Source: Burkholderiaceae bacterium
GTDB taxonomy: Bacteria; Pseudomonadota; Gammaproteobacteria; Burkholderiales; Burkholderiaceae_E
Direction: 5' to 3'
DNA: 10,359 bases
Assembly: GCA_016710525.1 (NCBI GenBank)
Contig: JADJVQ010000109.1
Location: 1 to 10,359 of the forward strand
Below the pieces are notes generated by a model, which saw only the letters and a list, made by a program, of their open reading frames with translations, searched no databases and was not told the origin of the DNA. Shown in pieces: positions 1 to 9,345 of the stretch. The translations under genes were made by a program, and so were the position numbers. Every line of letters starts with the position of its first letter. Within the stretch, counting starts at the first letter, position 1.

Positions 1-125
1 GCGCTGGCGCAGGGCAAGGTCGATGTCGCCCGCGTTTATGCGGCCGATGATGCGTTGGGCAGCGTCTCCGGGGCGATCGCCGAGGTCGCGGCCAGCGTGG
101 CCGCGCTGCAGGCCCAGCAGAGGCG

Positions 126-240
126 ATGACCGAGCGCCATGCCGAAGGCTGGATCGACGACGCGATGCCCGTCCAATCCAGCCAGGGCGCCTTCGCGGCC
201 ATTGCCGGTATCAACAGGCTGGTCAACGCGCATTGCGGTC
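126..240 (+). other. HAMP-like segment of the MCP, N-terminal to the PAS domain
   Basis: In frame 3 this stretch reads MTERHAEGWIDDAMPV and then AAIAGINRLVNAHC. This is the pattern of a HAMP AS1-connector-AS2 unit as found in poly-HAMP soluble receptors. Upstream, frame 1 (1-126) gives an Ala-rich helical stretch that runs into a TGA at 127-129. Dropping or adding one base near 112-123 joins the two frames. The domain label is by pattern only. Confidence 0.5.
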
Positions 241-399
241 AAGATGCGGATCGCGTTAAAATCAATGCCGAGTATGCCGATGGCAAGCTCGATCAGCCGA
301 TGGATCGGTTGCCCGGCAAGAAGGAACAGATTCCGACGCCATCTAACCGCGTGCAGGCGCGCCTGAAGGCTGCCGCAACCGAGGCCGTGCAGAACCTGC

Positions 400-745
400 G
401 GCTGCGCAATGCACTGGACCGGTGCTCGACCAACGTGATGATCGCCAACTCGGCCAACGAGATCGTCTACATGAATGACACCGTCACTGAAATGATGGGA
501 CGCAATGAGGCGGAGCTGCGCAAGACGCTGCCTCAGTTCGATGCGCGCCGCCTGATCGGCCAGAGCATCGATGTGTTCCACAAGAATCCGGCGCACCAGC
601 GCAGCCTGCTCAGTGCGCTGCGCACCACGTACAGTACGCAAATCAAGGTCGGTGAGCTGACCTTCGCGCTGGTCGCCAGCCCGATCATCGACGAACGCGG
701 CGGAGCGCATGGGCACGGTGGTCAGTGGGCCGATCGGACCGCCAA
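400..745 (+). other. PAS domain of the MCP, candidate haem-binding (Aer2-type)
   Basis: The stretch opens with NALDRCSTNVMIAN and EIVYMN, the usual start of PAS domains fused to soluble MCPs. FHKNPAHQ (576-599) follows in the region of the E-eta helix, where Aer2 of Pseudomonas aeruginosa supplies its haem-ligand His. A Trp before ADRT (726-728) sits where Aer2 has its functional I-beta Trp. A compensated frame slip lies between about 690 and 724; read in frame 1 it gives the expected MGTVV strand. Haem binding is inferred from motif position, not shown. Confidence 0.55.
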
Positions 746-1859
746 GGTGGCGGTCGAGTCTAAATCGGCGGGGTGGTCCGAGGTGCGGTGCAGGGCAACT
801 TCTCGTTGCGTGCAGTCGAAGAAGGCAAGAAGGGCTTCTTTGCGACACTGGACCAAGAGCGTGAACCAACTGATGGGCACCAGCGAAGTGGGGCTGAACG
901 GTTGGTGCGCGTCTTGAGCGCGCTGTCGCAGGGCGACCTCAGCCAGCGGATCGAGGGCGACTATCGGGGCACCTTCGGGCGCTTGCGCGACGATGCGAAT
1001 ACCACGGGCGAGAAGCTCAGCGAGATCATCGGGGAGGTGCGCAGTGCCGCCGATGCGCTGACCGGCGCCTCCGAACAAGTCAATTCGACGGCGAGTCGCT
1101 AACGTAAGGGAGCGACGACACCGGCGTGGGAACAGACGTCGGCCTCGGTCGAGCAGATGTCCGGCTCGATCACTCAGAACACCGAGAACGCGATGGTCAC
1201 CGACGGCATGGCGTCCAAGGCCGCGCAAGAGGCGACGCAGGGCGCCGACGCGGTGATCAAGACGGTCGCGGCGATGAAGCAGATCGGCGCCAAGATCAGC
1301 ATCGTTGACGACATCGCGTACCAGACCAATCTGCTGGCGCTGAACGCGGCGATCGAAGCGGCGCGGGCCGGCGAACACGGCAAGGGCTTCGCGTCGTCGT
1401 GGCCGCCGAGGTGCGCAACCTGGCCGAGCGCAGCCCAGGTCGCGGCGCAGGAGATCGGCGAGCTGGCCAGCACCAGCATCACCGTGGCCGAGCGTGCCGG
1501 CAAGCTGCTCGAAGAAATGGTGCCGTCGATCCGCAAGACCTCGGAGCTGGTCCAGGAGATCACCGCAAGCTCCAAGGAGCAGGCCACCGGGGTGTCGCAG
1601 ATCAATGCGGCGATGGGTCAGCTGAACCAGACCACCCAGCAAAACGCCTCGGCCTCCGAGCAACTCGCGGCAACCGCCGAGGAAATGTCCGGCGAGGCCG
1701 GAGCAACTGCAGCAGCTGATGAGCTTCTTCAAGATCGATTCGAACAGCGGCGACGGCGCGGGCCGCCGTGCGCCGGAGCGCAAGACCGGGACCAAGTCCA
1801 GCGCGAGATCGGCGAACCGGCGAGCATCCAGCGCGCCGTCCGACGCCGACGAATCCCAT

Positions 1860-1871
1860 TACTCGCGCTAT
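1860..1871 (+). other. C-terminal aromatic pentapeptide (HYSRY) of the MCP, predicted CheR/CheB tether
   Basis: The last five codons before the TGA at 1872-1874 encode H-Y-S-R-Y; the His codon begins at 1857. They follow a flexible tail rich in Ser, Arg, Ala and Asp. The pattern x-aromatic-x-x-aromatic matches the general form of receptor tethers such as NWETF in E. coli Tar/Tsr and GWEEF in Aer2, which dock the beta-subdomain of CheR. The sequence differs from both. It is read in frame 3, after the last frame break near 1698. Confidence 0.5.
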
Positions 1872-1872
1872 T

Positions 1873-1876
1873 GAGG
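1873..1876 (+). promoter_or_regulatory. Ribosome binding site for cheW
   Basis: GAGG overlaps the TGA stop of the MCP and lies nine bases before the ATG at 1886. This fixes the cheW start and suggests that translation of cheW is coupled to that of the receptor gene. Confidence 0.55.
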
Positions 1877-1885
1877 CGGCACGTC

Positions 1886-2476
1886 ATGCAACAGCCAGCG
1901 GTTCGCCCAGCTCCTGTCTCCGCCGCCACGGGCGGCGCCAACGCGACCCAGATCAGCCAGTACCTGACCTTCAGTCTCGGCGACGATCTGTTTGCGGTCG
2001 GGATTCTCGCAATCAAGGAAATCATCCAGTACGGCCAGATCACCGACGTGCCGCTGATGCCCGCCTACATACGCGGGGTGATCAACCTGCGCGGCGCGGT
2101 CGTGCCGGTCATCGACCTGAATGCGCGTTTCGGCAAGGGCGCGATGAGCGTGGGCCGGCGGACCTGCATCGTCATCATCGAGGTTGAAACCAGCGAGGAG
2201 CGCCAGGTCATCGGCCTGATGGTGGACTCGGTCTCGGCGGTGCTCAACATTCCGGCAGCCGAGGTCGAGCCGGTGCCTTCGTTCGGGGTCGGCGTGCGAG
2301 CCGAATTCATCCAGGGCATGGCGCGGCTCAAGCACCGTTTCGTGATCATCCTGGATGTGCTGCGCACATTCGAACTGCGTGAACTCGAAGGCGCCGACTG
2401 GCAGTCGCACGGTGCCGCGGCGGCGGCCGTCGGCGTCGATGACCCTGCGCCCGTTGCGCCGCTGGCGGCCCACTGA
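1886..2476 (+). CDS. cheW: Chemotaxis coupling protein CheW
   Basis: CheW is the cytoplasmic adaptor that joins receptor signalling tips to the kinase CheA. The intact 196-residue frame starts at ATG 1886 with GAGG nine bases upstream, only 11 bases after the MCP stop. The CheW beta-barrel fold runs from about residue 25 (QYLTFSLGDDLFAVGI) to about 165. It includes the hallmark YIRGVINLRGAVVPVIDL and ends in HRFVIILDVLRTFEL. The roughly 28-residue tail after the core is Ala/Pro/Asp-rich and makes the protein longer than a minimal CheW. The tail adjoins the damaged start of cheR, so its end may be affected by whatever happened there. The position between an MCP and cheR/cheB supports a role in this one signalling array. 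The family call is secure. Confidence 0.95.
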   Translation: MQQPAVRPAPVSAATGGANATQISQYLTFSLGDDLFAVGILAIKEIIQYGQITDVPLMPAYIRGVINLRGAVVPVIDLNARFGKGAMSVGRRTCIVIIEVETSEERQVIGLMVDSVSAVLNIPAAEVEPVPSFGVGVRAEFIQGMARLKHRFVIILDVLRTFELRELEGADWQSHGAAAAAVGVDDPAPVAPLAAH

Positions 2477-3176
2477 GATGCGTGGCCAGCCGGCTGTGAG
2501 GTACCAGCGAGTACTTTGCCAGCCTGGCGGCCGACACGAGACCCGGCGAATTGCAGACCGCGATCGATCTGCTGACCACCAACGAGACTTACTTCTACCG
2601 TGAGCCGGCGCATTTCGTGCAGCTGCAGACGCTGGCGCGCCGGTCGTTGGAACGGCGCGAGTCGATGTCGATCTGGAGCGCCGCCTCGAGCAGCGGCGAA
2701 GAGATCTACACCATCGCGATGGTGCTTCAGCAACTGATCGACACCGGCCAGCCGGTGCGCTGGGAGATCCTCGGCTCGGACATCAGCACCCGCGTGATTG
2801 CGTCCGCCCAGCGTGGCGTGTATCCGCTGGAACGCGTGCAGCGCCTGCCCCAGGACCTGCTGCATCGCTATTGCCTGAAGGGCGCGGGTCCGGCGGCGGG
2901 CACGGTGCTGGTGGACAAGTCCCTGCGCCGCAAGGTTCGCTTCACCTCGATCAACCTGATCGAGCCGCTGCCCGATATCGGACCCTTCGATGTGATCTTC
3001 CTGCGCAATGTGCTGATCTATTTCGATCTTCCGACCAAGCAGAAGGTGCTGCGCGCGGTGCTCCCGCCGAATGCGTCCGGGTGGCGTGCTGTTCGTGGGC
3101 ATGGCCGAGCCTGAACGGCGTGCTGGACGAGGTGCAATCGATCGCGCCTGGGGCATACACCTTGCGCAGGACATGA
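2439..3176 (+). pseudogene. cheR: Chemotaxis receptor methyltransferase CheR, N-terminal domain largely missing, frameshifted
   Basis: CheR transfers methyl from S-adenosylmethionine to receptor glutamates. Frame 1 from 2500 gives YFASL, then LLTTNETYFYREPAHF, the SAM motif WSAASSSGEE, GSDIS, a beta-subdomain with RYCLKGAGP (2869-2892), and FDVIFLRNVLIYFD. Near 3066 one extra base shifts to frame 2 (MRPGGVLFVGMAE). Near 3110 about two bases are missing, and frame 3 finishes with LNGVLDEVQSIAPGAYTL and TGA at 3174-3176. The N-terminal helical domain is almost absent. Only VASRL (2482-2496), a TGA at 2497-2499 and GTSEYF are recognisable, so roughly 45-60 residues of a normal CheR are not there. 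An ATG at 2439 (MTLRPLRRW, frame 3) is one possible start. The catalytic core is clearly CheR; whether the product is functional is doubtful as read. Confidence 0.85.
3168..3171 (+). promoter_or_regulatory. Ribosome binding site for cheB
   Basis: AGGA inside the last codons of cheR sits nine bases before the ATG at 3181. It supports that ATG over later candidates and implies coupled translation of cheR and cheB. Confidence 0.45.
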
Positions 3177-3180
3177 TGCG

Positions 3181-4290
3181 ATGACGGTGCCGCGGATCAA
3201 GGTCATGATCATCGACGACTCGGCTGTCGTGCGTGAGGTGCTCAGTGCCGTGATCGGCTCGGACCCGCTGCTGCGTGTCATCGCGACGGCGCCCGACCCG
3301 ATCATGGCGCGCCAGAAGATGAACGTCGACTGGCCCGATGTGATCGTGCTGGATGTCGAGATGCCCAAGATGGACGGCATCACCTTCCTGCGTCAGCTGA
3401 TGGCCGAGCGGCCAACGCCGGTGGTGATCTGCTCGACCCTGACCGAAAAAGGCGCCAAGACCACGATGGCCGCGCTGGCGGCCGGGGCGGTCACCTTCGT
3501 GACCAAACCCACCTTGGGCTTGCGCGACTTCCTGCAAGGGCAGGCCGCGGAGTTCAGCCGGATCGTGCGTGACGCGGCGCGCGCCCGGCCCAGGCGCACT
3601 GTCGCATCGGGTGGCGGCGCGTCCCCGGCGCCGGTGGCCGATGCGCACCCAGCGCGTCACGAGGCGATGGCGCAGACCACCGAGCAGGTCGTCGCCCTGG
3701 GCACGTCCACGGGTGGCACTCAGGCGCTGGAAGCGGTGCTGACGGCCTTGCCGCGGGTCTGCCCCGGCATCGTGATCGTTCAGCACATGCCAGAAAAGTT
3801 CACCGCGCAGTTTGCCGATCGCCTCAACGGTTTGTGCAAGCTCGAGGTGCGCGAGGCGGCCGATCGCGATCGGGTGCTGCCCGGGCGGGCACTGATCGCG
3901 CCAGGCGGTCGTCACATGCGCCTGGTGCGCAATGGCGCGATCTATCAGGTCGAGATTTTCGATGGACCGCCGGTGAATCGCCATCGCCCCTCGGTGGACG
4001 TGCTGTTCCGATCGGTGGCCAAGTGCGCGGGCGCCAACGCGCTGGGCGTGATCATGACCGGCATGGGCGACGATGGCGCCGCTGGGCTGCTCGAGATGCA
4101 CGAGGCCGGTGCGCGCACGCTGGCGCAGGACGAGGACAGCTGCGTCGTGTTCGGCATGCCCAAGGAGGCGATCAAGCTGGGTGCCGCGCAACGCGTCGTG
4201 CCGCTGTCGAGCATTGCTGCCGAAATCGTGGGCGCGGCGCGCTTGGAGCAGGCGCTGAGCCCGCGCGACCCCTGCGCCAGCACAGCATAA
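3181..4290 (+). CDS. cheB: Chemotaxis response regulator / protein-glutamate methylesterase CheB
   Basis: CheB removes receptor methyl groups (and deamidates glutamines in many species) when phosphorylated by CheA, giving adaptation. The intact 369-residue frame has two domains. The receiver (residues about 6-125) has acidic pair D12-D13, phospho-acceptor D58 (VIVLDVEMPKMDG), T86 region and K109 (TFVTKP). After a Pro/Ala linker (about 135-165) comes the CheB esterase domain, with the serine of GTSTGG at S176, H202 in QHMPEKFT and the Asp of MTGMGDDG at D298. These match the Ser-His-Asp triad of characterised CheB. It starts four bases after the cheR stop, with no cheD between. Codon use and frame are clean, unlike cheR next door. 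The short C-terminal tail after residue 350 is unremarkable. Confidence 0.97.
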   Translation: MTVPRIKVMIIDDSAVVREVLSAVIGSDPLLRVIATAPDPIMARQKMNVDWPDVIVLDVEMPKMDGITFLRQLMAERPTPVVICSTLTEKGAKTTMAALAAGAVTFVTKPTLGLRDFLQGQAAEFSRIVRDAARARPRRTVASGGGASPAPVADAHPARHEAMAQTTEQVVALGTSTGGTQALEAVLTALPRVCPGIVIVQHMPEKFTAQFADRLNGLCKLEVREAADRDRVLPGRALIAPGGRHMRLVRNGAIYQVEIFDGPPVNRHRPSVDVLFRSVAKCAGANALGVIMTGMGDDGAAGLLEMHEAGARTLAQDEDSCVVFGMPKEAIKLGAAQRVVPLSSIAAEIVGAARLEQALSPRDPCASTA

Positions 4291-4292
4291 GG

Positions 4293-4329
4293 GTGGCGGC
4301 GGATTTCTGGCACACTGCGCCACGGTTTT
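4293..4329 (+). terminator. Weak hairpin plus T-tract after cheB (possible terminator)
   Basis: GTGGCG (4293-4298) can pair with CGCCAC (4318-4323), followed by GG and four T (4326-4329). The loop is long (19 bases) and the T-tract short, so this is at best a weak intrinsic terminator. TGGC (4308-4311) and GCCA (4319-4322) could form a competing stem. If it works, it would separate the chemotaxis genes from the kinase gene. Confidence 0.25.
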
Positions 4330-4379
4330 GGTATGGCTGGCGCGTCGCCCAGTCGGGTCTTTTCGAACGATGGGTTGCC

Positions 4380-7042
<2,663 letters not shown>

Positions 7043-7094
7043 GTGGGTGCCACATCGATGATGCACACCGGCGATCGGGTGAGGTAAAGTCGAC

Positions 7095-7110
7095 TTTCCA
7101 ATATAGGAAA
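7095..7110. promoter_or_regulatory. 16-bp near-palindrome TTTCCAATATAGGAAA, candidate operator
   Basis: Arms TTTCC and GGAAA flank a core whose ATAT centre is also self-complementary; only the two bases next to the arms fail to pair. It is an A+T-rich island in very G+C-rich DNA, 56 bases before the ATG of the binding-protein gene, where an operator would be expected. The core also includes a TATA-like string that could belong to a -10 element, but I see no convincing -35. The cognate regulator is not in the window. Confidence 0.4.
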
Positions 7111-7154
7111 AGCGGCGCCGGTGCCCGTTCGTGAGGCGCGGTGTTCGACTCGAG

Positions 7155-7159
7155 AGGAG
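7155..7159 (+). promoter_or_regulatory. Ribosome binding site for the substrate-binding protein gene
   Basis: AGGAG within CGAGAGGAGA lies seven bases before the ATG at 7167. It is the best Shine-Dalgarno match in the window and decides the start over the in-frame upstream candidate at 7131. Its strength fits the need for excess binding protein relative to the permeases. Confidence 0.75.
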
Positions 7160-7166
7160 ACTTCGG

Positions 7167-8393
7167 ATGACCAAGCTTCTGACCGGCCGCGGCGCCGGCA
7201 TCTCTCGTCGCGGCCGTCGCGCGGCCGTGCAGGCCCTCGGGGTCGCGACAGCGGCCTTCGCGCTGCCGGTTCGAGCGCAACCCAAACCCGTTCGAGTCGG
7301 CTACGCGCTGGCCCGCACCGGGCCCTGGACCGGCGGTGCCCAGGTCAGCCAGGAGCCGAACTACCTGCTGTGGGCCGAGCAGCAGAACGCCGCCGGCGGA
7401 TTGGACGTCAAAGGCGAACGCCGGCCGATCGAACTCGTCAGCTTCGACGACCGCAGCGACGTCGAAACCTGCGTGCGCACCTACGAAAAACTGATGGGCA
7501 GCGACAAGGTCGACCTGGTGCTGGCGCCCTGGGGCAGCAATGCCAACTTCGCGGTCGCGCCGCTGGCCAATCGGTTCGGCTATCCGTTCCTGGCGCCGAC
7601 CGCGCTGTCGCGCCGCCTGGTCGAGATGAAGCTGCCGTACTTCTTCCTGCTGCTGCAGCAGCCCGGCCCCATGACGAGCGCGCTGGTCGACATGCTCAGG
7701 GCGCAGGGCGTCAAGACGCTGGCCTGCATCTATGTCGACGACCTGTTCGGGCTCGAGAACTACGCGGCGCTGAAGGTCGCGCTGGCGGGCAGTGGCATCA
7801 CGATGGTCGAAGACAAGAGCTATCCCGGGGGCGTGAAGGACCTGTCACCGGTGCTGCGCTCCATCAAGGACAAGAACCCTGATGCGTTCGTCGGCTTCAC
7901 CTCCCGCCCGACACCATCCTGGCCAGCAAGCAGGCCAAGGAGATCGGTTTCAACCCGAAGTTCTTCTACGCCTCGGTGGGCACCGCCTTCCAGCTCTACA
8001 AGAACGTGATGACGCCGGCCGGCGCCGAGGGCGTGATGGGCATGGGCTCATGGAATGCCAAAGACCAGCGCTGGTGCCAAGGCCTACTTCGAGGCGCACA
8101 CCCGCAAGTTCGCCGGCAAGGAGCCCGACCGCTGGGCCAGCGGCCACTGCTGGGCCGGCCTGGAGATTCTCAGTGCCGCAGTGGCCAGGGTCGGCCTGGA
8201 CCGCAAGGCGATTCGCGACTACATCGCCACCCGTGAACACGCCACCATCATCGGCAAGGTCAAGTTCACCGGCAGCGAGAACACGGCCACGCCGGGCACG
8301 GTCGCGCAGTGGCAGAACGGCGACTTCGAGGTGGTCTGGCCCAAGAATGTGGCCACCGCCGCCCTGAACCCGAACAAGCCCGCCTGGAAGTAG
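7167..8393 (+). pseudogene. Periplasmic substrate-binding protein of a branched-chain amino acid-type (HAAT) ABC transporter, two compensating frameshifts
   Basis: This protein captures the substrate in the periplasm and delivers it to LivH/LivM. About 408 residues result when frame 3 (to about 7900), frame 2 (to about 8055) and frame 3 (to TAG 8391-8393) are joined. One base is missing in ACCTCCCG near 7903 and one is extra near 8054-8056, so the ends are in the same frame. The N-terminus is a signal peptide: SRRGRRAAVQAL, a hydrophobic stretch and a V-R-A/Q cleavage site near residues 37/38. The double Arg is Tat-like but lacks the usual Phe. The mature part has the periplasmic-binding fold of the LivK/Peripla_BP_6 class, with VRVGYALARTGPW, the DLVLAPWGSNANFAVAPLA region and CIYVDDLFGLENY. 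The substrate cannot be read from the sequence; leucine/isoleucine/valine, amides, urea and aromatic acids are all used by relatives. Confidence 0.85.
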
Positions 8394-8414
8394 CCGGCCT
8401 GCGGCGCCGCGTGC

Positions 8415-8439
8415 CAGGGTCCCCGGTGGCGGGCCCCTG
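8415..8439 (+). promoter_or_regulatory. G+C-rich hairpin between the binding-protein gene and livH
   Basis: CAGGG (8415-8419) pairs with CCCTG (8435-8439), and CCCG (8422-8425) with CGGG (8430-8433), around a GTGG loop with a small internal bulge. There is no T-tract, so it is not a standard terminator. In many transport operons such a stem protects the upstream binding-protein message from 3' decay or reduces read-through to the permease genes; that role here is an inference. Confidence 0.4.
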
Positions 8440-8469
8440 ACCGGCGCTCGCCTGCCCGCGCGTCGGCCG

Positions 8470-9345
8470 ATGTCATTGTTCGCCTGGTTCGAACTCATCG
8501 CCTCCGGCCTCATTGCCGGGGCGATCTACGCACTCGTCGCGCTCGGCCTGAATCTGCAGTACGGACTGATGCGCATCCTGAACATCGCCCATGGCGAGTT
8601 CCTGATGCTGGGCGCCTATCTCGCCTGGGCGGCCCAATCGACTCTGGGCTGGTCGCCGCTCGCGATGATGCCGCTGTGCTTTGCGGCGCTGATGGCGCTG
8701 GGGGTCGTCGTGCACCGGTTGTGCTTCGGCCGCCTGGCCGCGACCTCGCCTTCGCTGGACGTGTTCGAAGCGCGCGGCCTGATGGTCTCGTTCGGGCTGA
8801 TGTTCCTGGTGCAGAACTTCGCCTCCTGGACTTGGGGAGGGGAGCTGCGGGGCTACGATTTCATGACCGCGCCGGTGGCGCTGGGCGGCGCGCAATTCGC
8901 CGGTAACAAACTGCTGGTGGCAGGACTGGCACTGGTCGCGTCGGCGATCCTGATCGTGGTGCTGAGGCTGACGATGCTGGGCAAGGCCGTGCGCGCGCTG
9001 ATGCAATCGCCAGTGGGCGCGCAGTTGGTCGGCATCGACACCCGCACGCTGCATCCGCTGATGTTCGGGATCGGGTTGGGGCTGTCGGGGCTGGCCGGTT
9101 GCCTGCTGTCGATGGCCTACACGATCAGCCCGGCCATGGGTGAGCCCTACACCGTGACCGCGCTGATCGTCATCACACTGGGCGGCTTCGGCAGCATGGC
9201 GGGCGCGCTGGCGGGCGGCTTGCTGCTGGGCGTCGTCGAGGCGATCGGCATGCATTTCACGTCGCCTTCGCTCAAGGAGCTGCTGTCCTACGCGGTGTTC
9301 ATCGGGGTGCTGCTGTGGCGGCCCAACGGGCTGTTCGCACGATGA
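8470..9345 (+). CDS. livH: Branched-chain amino acid-type ABC transporter permease, LivH family
   Basis: This inner-membrane permease forms half of the translocation pore with LivM. The intact 291-residue frame opens with MSLFAWFELIASGLIAGAI and then ALGLNLQYGLMRILNIAHGEFLMLGAY, the LivH signature. About eight hydrophobic segments follow. The cytoplasmic loop that contacts the ATPase is visible as GKAVRALMQSPVGAQLVGID (about residues 172-191). The C-terminal part has LGGFGSMAGALAGGLLLG, also typical. It begins 76 bases after the binding-protein stop with no good Shine-Dalgarno, so translation may be weak or depend on upstream translation. Its stop overlaps the livM start (ATGA at 9342-9345). 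The family is secure; the substrate is not. Confidence 0.93.
   Translation: MSLFAWFELIASGLIAGAIYALVALGLNLQYGLMRILNIAHGEFLMLGAYLAWAAQSTLGWSPLAMMPLCFAALMALGVVVHRLCFGRLAATSPSLDVFEARGLMVSFGLMFLVQNFASWTWGGELRGYDFMTAPVALGGAQFAGNKLLVAGLALVASAILIVVLRLTMLGKAVRALMQSPVGAQLVGIDTRTLHPLMFGIGLGLSGLAGCLLSMAYTISPAMGEPYTVTALIVITLGGFGSMAGALAGGLLLGVVEAIGMHFTSPSLKELLSYAVFIGVLLWRPNGLFAR

Larger units (their letters stand above)
1..1874 (+). pseudogene. Methyl-accepting chemotaxis protein with HAMP-PAS-HAMP architecture (Aer2-like), 5' end outside window, multiple frameshifts
   Basis: This is a chemoreceptor; it controls CheA through CheW. It must be read through several frames: frame 1 to about 120, frame 3 to about 760, frame 2 to about 850, frame 3 to about 895, frame 2 to about 1698, then frame 3 to the TGA at 1872-1874. 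Compensated slips occur near 690-724 and 1390-1432, and a garbled stretch with an in-frame TAA lies at 1100-1102. Domains seen: a HAMP-like segment (about 126-240), a PAS domain (about 400-745) with FHKNPAHQ at 576-599 and a Trp codon at 726-728, two HAMP-like repeats (about 775-1075), and the signalling hairpin (about 1150-1700) with YQTNLLALNAAIEAARAGE. A Ser/Arg-rich tail of about 45 residues ends in HYSRY. No membrane segment is visible, but the N-terminus is missing. The family is secure. The haem-PAS reading is an inference. The breaks are either decay or sequencing indels. Confidence 0.88.
7043..7166 (+). promoter_or_regulatory. Intergenic leader / promoter region of the transporter operon
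   Basis: This is the longest gap between genes in the window (124 bases) and the only one with an A+T-rich patch (about 7085-7111). It separates the kinase from the transporter block, so a promoter for the Liv-type genes most likely lies here. No clear sigma-70 -35/-10 pair or sigma-54 element was found. The near-palindrome at 7095-7110 and the ribosome site at 7155-7159 are listed separately. Confidence 0.35.

Noticed and set aside
112..1700. Programmed ribosomal frameshifting in the MCP
   Set aside because: No slippery heptamers with downstream structure were seen at the breaks, the shifts go in both directions, and there are far too many of them.
36..1795. Two overlapping minus-strand open frames opposite the MCP
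   Set aside because: Low-complexity Arg/Leu/Gly composition, no motifs, and they mirror the coding frames of the receptor.
4308..4322. TGGCAC string upstream of the kinase as a sigma-54 promoter
   Set aside because: The -12 half would need TTGC at the fixed spacing; the sequence there is GCCA.
8473..9255. Minus-strand open frame opposite livH
   Set aside because: Composition is Gln/His/Arg-heavy with no domain; livH on the + strand is unambiguous.
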